Source: an uncultured Sulfurovum sp.
Lineage (GTDB): Bacteria; Campylobacterota; Campylobacteria; Campylobacterales; Sulfurovaceae
Length of the DNA: 64,000 bases
Reading direction: 5' to 3'
Assembly: GCA_902727915.1 (NCBI GenBank)
Contig: CACVAU010000055.1
Span: forward strand, 1 to 64,000
The notes beneath the pieces were generated by a model that did no database searches, was not told where the DNA came from, and saw only the letters and a list, made by a program, of their open reading frames with translations. Numbering within the stretch: the stretch's first letter is position 1; every line of letters begins with the position of its first letter. This document shows positions 62,001 through 64,000 of this stretch, piece by piece. The position numbers and the translations under genes are program-made.

Positions 62001-63208
62001 GATGTTCCGTTAAATGATGCATAACCACCACCAATTACAGTACTTAGAATAGCACTTCCAGGTGCTGCTAAATCAACACTAACTAGACCATAACTTGAAA
62101 AAGAAGATTTACGATCAGTTCTATCAGTAGAAGCAACAGCTATAACATTAGCTGAAGTATAACTTGAAGGATAATGTGGATTATCATCATTATTATTACT
62201 TCCAACATTTCCAGCTGCTGCTACGAAAAGAATATCTAAAGCACCACTAGCATCTATAGCATCTTTGCCTGCTTGTGAAAAACCTCCACCACCCCAAGAG
62301 TTATTGGTTACCTTAACATTAATACCATGATTTGCTTTTAAGGTATTAAAATACTCTACACACTCAATAGCACCAGCAATACTTCCTGAACCACCTGAAG
62401 ATAAAAATTTACATGCTGCAAGAGAAGTTGTCCAATTAACACCTGTAACACCTAGAGAGTTATTTCCTTCTCCACCGATAGTTCCAGCACAATGTGTACC
62501 ATGATGATTATCATCCATTGGATCACTATCATGATTAATTGTATCAATTCCATAAATATCATCTACGTAACCATTACCATCATCATCAATACCATTCCCT
62601 GCTATTTCACCTGGGTTTTTCCACATATTGTTAACTAAGTCAGGATGCGTATAATCCACACCTGTATCAATAACACCTACAACAACATTTGCCGAACCTC
62701 TTTGAATATCCCAAGCTTCAGGAGCATCAATATCTGCATCAGCTACTCCTCCATTACTACCATCATTATCCATTCCCCATAATTCATTGAACCTTGAGTC
62801 ATTAGGAAGTGTTTGATTAAGCTGTATAGGCTGTGCAAGCTCAACATATTCTGCACCCTCTATATCCTCAGCTAATTCAAGTAACTCTTCTTCTGAAAGT
62901 GTTGTTGATCTAAGCACTATTATATGTGCTTTATCACTATTTTTTACTTTCAAAGTTCCTCTTGTTATAGGAAAACTACTTACCATTTCAATCTTATTAG
63001 ATTCGATTTTATTCTCACCCATAAAATTTTGATAAACTTCTGTAGGCTTTAATTTCTGTTCCAAACGAACAATAACCTCTGCATACTTAAGCTTTAAGAC
63101 AACTTCACCATCCACTGTCTTTTTTATGACACTTTGATCAGATGCATATAAATTTATTGTTAATGTTAACAACAAAATTATAGCTGACACTATATTTGTA
63201 AGTCTCAT
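59099..63208 (-). CDS. Giant secreted subtilisin-family (S8) protease with three 185-residue modules and seven FG-GAP repeats, copy 4
   Basis: A 1369-residue protein. Signal peptide (AIILLLTLTINLYA), propeptide, then an uninterrupted S8 domain: Asp in GVIDTGVDYTHPDLV, His in NHHGTHCAGTIG, Ser in GTSMATPHVAGAVA (about residue 402). Unlike copies 1-3 there is no insertion before the Ser. After a linker VTPPPVEGD come three repeats of about 185 residues (about 466-1022), each starting INFDDIDTGGS and ending GSGTHFVLDNV, of a beta-sandwich type I cannot name. The last two are nearly identical in DNA with a 555-base period. Seven FG-GAP motifs finish the protein. ATG at 63208 after AAGGGGTAAGAG. 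Confidence 0.9.
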   Translation of the reverse strand: MRLTNIVSAIILLLTLTINLYASDQSVIKKTVDGEVVLKLKYAEVIVRLEQKLKPTEVYQNFMGENKIESNKIEMVSSFPITRGTLKVKNSDKAHIIVLRSTTLSEEELLELAEDIEGAEYVELAQPIQLNQTLPNDSRFNELWGMDNDGSNGGVADADIDAPEAWDIQRGSANVVVGVIDTGVDYTHPDLVNNMWKNPGEIAGNGIDDDGNGYVDDIYGIDTINHDSDPMDDNHHGTHCAGTIGGEGNNSLGVTGVNWTTSLAACKFLSSGGSGSIAGAIECVEYFNTLKANHGINVKVTNNSWGGGGFSQAGKDAIDASGALDILFVAAAGNVGSNNNDDNPHYPSSYTSANVIAVASTDRTDRKSSFSSYGLVSVDLAAPGSAILSTVIGGGYASFNGTSMATPHVAGAVALLAAQDSSKTALELKEQILNTVDVLEDLNGSVATSGRLNINNMLGGVTPPPVEGDINFDDIDTGGSYVSIPADYKGFIWSESFVAVDGMAYDSNSGYAKGIISTPNVAANANEDDVTLSNDEVFNFTSAYLTAAWNNDLEVTLKGYKDGTELYTRTVVVSPHSATKFDFNFEGVDTVTFHSEGGTNAGLVVNRENAQEIESEGLVSKLIKTNENKILGSGTHFTLDNIVINTEEEPPPPVEGEINFDDIDTGGSLIPVPDNYKELIWSSDFYITNGGTRLPDTGYENGMVSTPNTAFNAGGNDVTLSNSESFNFTSGYLTAAWNNDLEITLKGYKDGTELYTRTVVVSPHSATKFDFNFNGVDTVTFHAEGGTNAGLVVSDEVVAQSNTQSMSIITKGNKTLGSGTHFVLDNVVLGDDETPPPVEGDEINFDDIDTGGSLIPVPYNYKELIWSSDFYITNGGTRLPDTGYENGMVSTPNTAFNANGYDVTLSKSEPFNFTSGYLTAAWRNDLEITLKGYNNGVELYTRTVVVGPYSATKFDFNFNDVDTVTFHAEGGTNAGLVVSDEVVAQSNAQSMSIITKGNKTLGSGTHFVLDNVIIGGSSTPEIPSVENDLNGDGYSDLLIENTNNYRLNGWFGSENAEVSNQYLKTLSLEREPIAQADINGDGYLDILVLNTSNNALAMLKGSASGAVENIYLKQLSSDQSVIDIADMNGDGFDDIIIKNINNARVNALLGSEQGTLTNKYLKTLSDSQEIVGFMDVNGDGYQDIIVKNNTNRRVNAWISDANANVQNKYLKTLSDTVEIVNGVDFNNDGYEDIIVQNSNNGRVNAWISDANANMTNQYIKTLSSELIIAGTADINGDGFPEVIVSNSLNNRVSAWMNNAGVTVSTQYLNTLSTGAVLMVDENDMNGDSYHDLIVVNPNKRVSAWLGSSNGSVTNQYLKTLGGDQNILTP
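60130..61810 (-). repeat. Three in-frame tandem copies of a 555-565 bp segment
   Basis: The segment encoding the INFDDIDTGGS modules of protease copy 4 is repeated three times. The two C-terminal copies are nearly identical (for example the block gggactggaataagg recurs at 60636 and 61191, a 555-base period), while the N-terminal copy is more diverged. This points to a recent in-frame duplication of the last unit. Confidence 0.85.
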
Positions 63209-63651
63209 CTCTTACCCCTTTTTATGTAAATTCAGATAAACAATGCCTATCCTGTGGGAATGATACTCCTTTAATACTTAAAATAAAAATATATTATATT
63301 ATATAAAAAATATTTTTGTTTTAAAATATTTTTAATTAATTATAAATATTTTAAATTATTATAAAAATATTCTTAACAACCCATAAAAGCAAGAACTTTA
63401 TAGATTAAAAATGAATATTCAGCATAAAAGTGCTAAGTTTATTAACGTATACAATATAAAAGAACAATATATATCACAAAATTGAGATAAAATATTATTT
63501 TATTTTTTTTATAACTTTTTTTATTTTTTATCTATATTTTACTAAAAATAATATATTTTATTTTTTTATAAAATTAGTTTATTAGTTTTAAAATTATGTT
63601 GTATTAAAATTTATAAATAAAGTAGATTGAAGCCTTCAAATGCAAAGCTTC
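63209..63651. other. AT-rich spacer without recognisable genes
   Basis: About 440 bases of very AT-rich sequence with long T and A runs. I see no open frame of note, no RNA gene and no clear terminator. It would contain the promoter of protease copy 4, but no box can be chosen with confidence in such composition. Confidence 0.6.
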
Positions 63652-64000
63652 TTACACTTCATTGATGAAGTATTTTTGATAATGTTTATTATCAAGTTTA
63701 AATTTTTTAGGTTCTGTGACACTCTTAATTAAGCCTCTAAACTGAATAGGACTCTCTTTGTCAAAGCTACTATCCTGCCCTTCAAAGTAGTAAACTACTC
63801 CTCCTTTAGAAGCTTTTTTACACCTTAATATAGACATATTATTAAATAAAATATTTTTATAATTTCCTCTGTTATGAAATTTAATAGCATAATCAGCTTG
63901 TGTCTTTATATTGGATTTTCCACAAGATAAATGTATGGTATCAAAGTTAATGGAATGTAATTTTCCCTTTAAGGCAATGGCTGTTTTTTTATTAAAGTGT
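63652..64000 (-). CDS. Unrecognised gene, cut by the right edge
   Basis: The minus-strand frame is open from the window edge to a stop at 63652, giving at least 116 residues without a start in view (an internal Met at 63837 is not the real beginning). The visible end is basic and beta-looking: GKLHSINFDTIHLSCGKSNI, AIKFHNRGNYKNILFNNMSIL, GVVYYFEGQDSSFDKESPIQFRGLIKSV, with a Lys-rich tail ending YFINEV. I do not recognise a family. It lies upstream of the protease array on the same strand. Confidence 0.65.
   Translation of the reverse strand, partial: HFNKKTAIALKGKLHSINFDTIHLSCGKSNIKTQADYAIKFHNRGNYKNILFNNMSILRCKKASKGGVVYYFEGQDSSFDKESPIQFRGLIKSVTEPKKFKLDNKHYQKYFINEV

Noticed and set aside
49362..63208. 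Regularly spaced repeats in the protease genes as a possible CRISPR array
   Set aside because: The repeats are degenerate, in frame, about 140 bases long and encode Ca-binding loops; there are no identical short repeats with unique spacers and no cas genes.

Overview
The window looks like a chromosomal piece of a Campylobacterota (Epsilonproteobacteria) bacterium of the Sulfurimonas/Sulfurovum/Arcobacter kind. The reasons are the low GC, frequent TTG and GTG starts behind AAGGA-type ribosome sites, a ThyX-type thymidylate synthase, a futalosine-pathway deaminase for menaquinone, and the gene order pyrH-rpoZ-spoT-tyrS. This placement comes from gene content only; no rRNA or tRNA gene was seen.

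Layout. 0-5 kb: an RluA-type pseudouridine synthase, a flavin-binding protein, a decayed fragment of a uracil-DNA glycosylase gene (the intact relative lies at 48.6 kb), a PIN toxin/antitoxin pair, a KAP-like P-loop NTPase gene with a damaged Walker A, a frameshift and an in-frame stop, and a di-heme-type cytochrome b. 5-15 kb: thyX, a 2OG-Fe(II) oxygenase, a secreted YD-repeat protein, an unrecognised 629-residue protein, a SulP anion transporter, pdxA, a diguanylate cyclase, a TPR protein and a YqeY protein. 15-18 kb: gpsA and a potassium channel. 18.3-19.5 kb: a REP-associated tyrosine transposase (RAYT) between pairs of inverted GTAG-hairpin repeats, a REPtron-like unit; related hairpin pairs recur at 11.7 and 47.3 kb. 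19.5-28.3 kb: a TPR/coiled-coil membrane protein translationally coupled to an OLD-like ATPase, gatB, an M3 oligopeptidase, and an Eco47II/Sau96I-type restriction-modification pair. 28-43 kb is largely housekeeping: an acyl-CoA-dehydrogenase-like protein, ComF, a CopD-like protein, a lipoprotein phosphatase, thrC, an M48 protease, a cell-wall amidase, a nitronate-monooxygenase-like enzyme, tyrS, spoT, rpoZ, pyrH, apt and an M19 dipeptidase. 43.2-47.3 kb: a six-gene envelope locus behind a good sigma70-type promoter (a small Cys/His-rich protein, a lipoprotein, a MacB/FtsX-type permease, its ATPase, an outer-membrane barrel and a periplasmic FMN_bind-like protein). 47.4-49.3 kb: the aminodeoxyfutalosine deaminase and the family-4-like uracil-DNA glycosylase.

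49.3-63.2 kb is the most striking part: four consecutive, same-strand genes for very large secreted subtilisin-family proteases (994, 991, 1017 and 1369 residues). Each has a signal peptide, an inhibitor-like propeptide, an S8 catalytic domain and a C-terminal array of exactly seven Ca-binding FG-GAP repeats, probably a seven-bladed propeller. Three carry a beta-sandwich-like insertion just before the catalytic Ser; the fourth instead has three copies of a 185-residue module. Two share 11-bp iterated repeats upstream. The right edge cuts an unrecognised gene on the minus strand.

Genes working together: restriction enzyme with methylase; PIN toxin with antitoxin; RAYT with REP hairpins; permease, ATPase, lipoprotein and barrel as a possible trans-envelope export or assembly system; and the protease array, probably for digestion of external protein or for surface processing.
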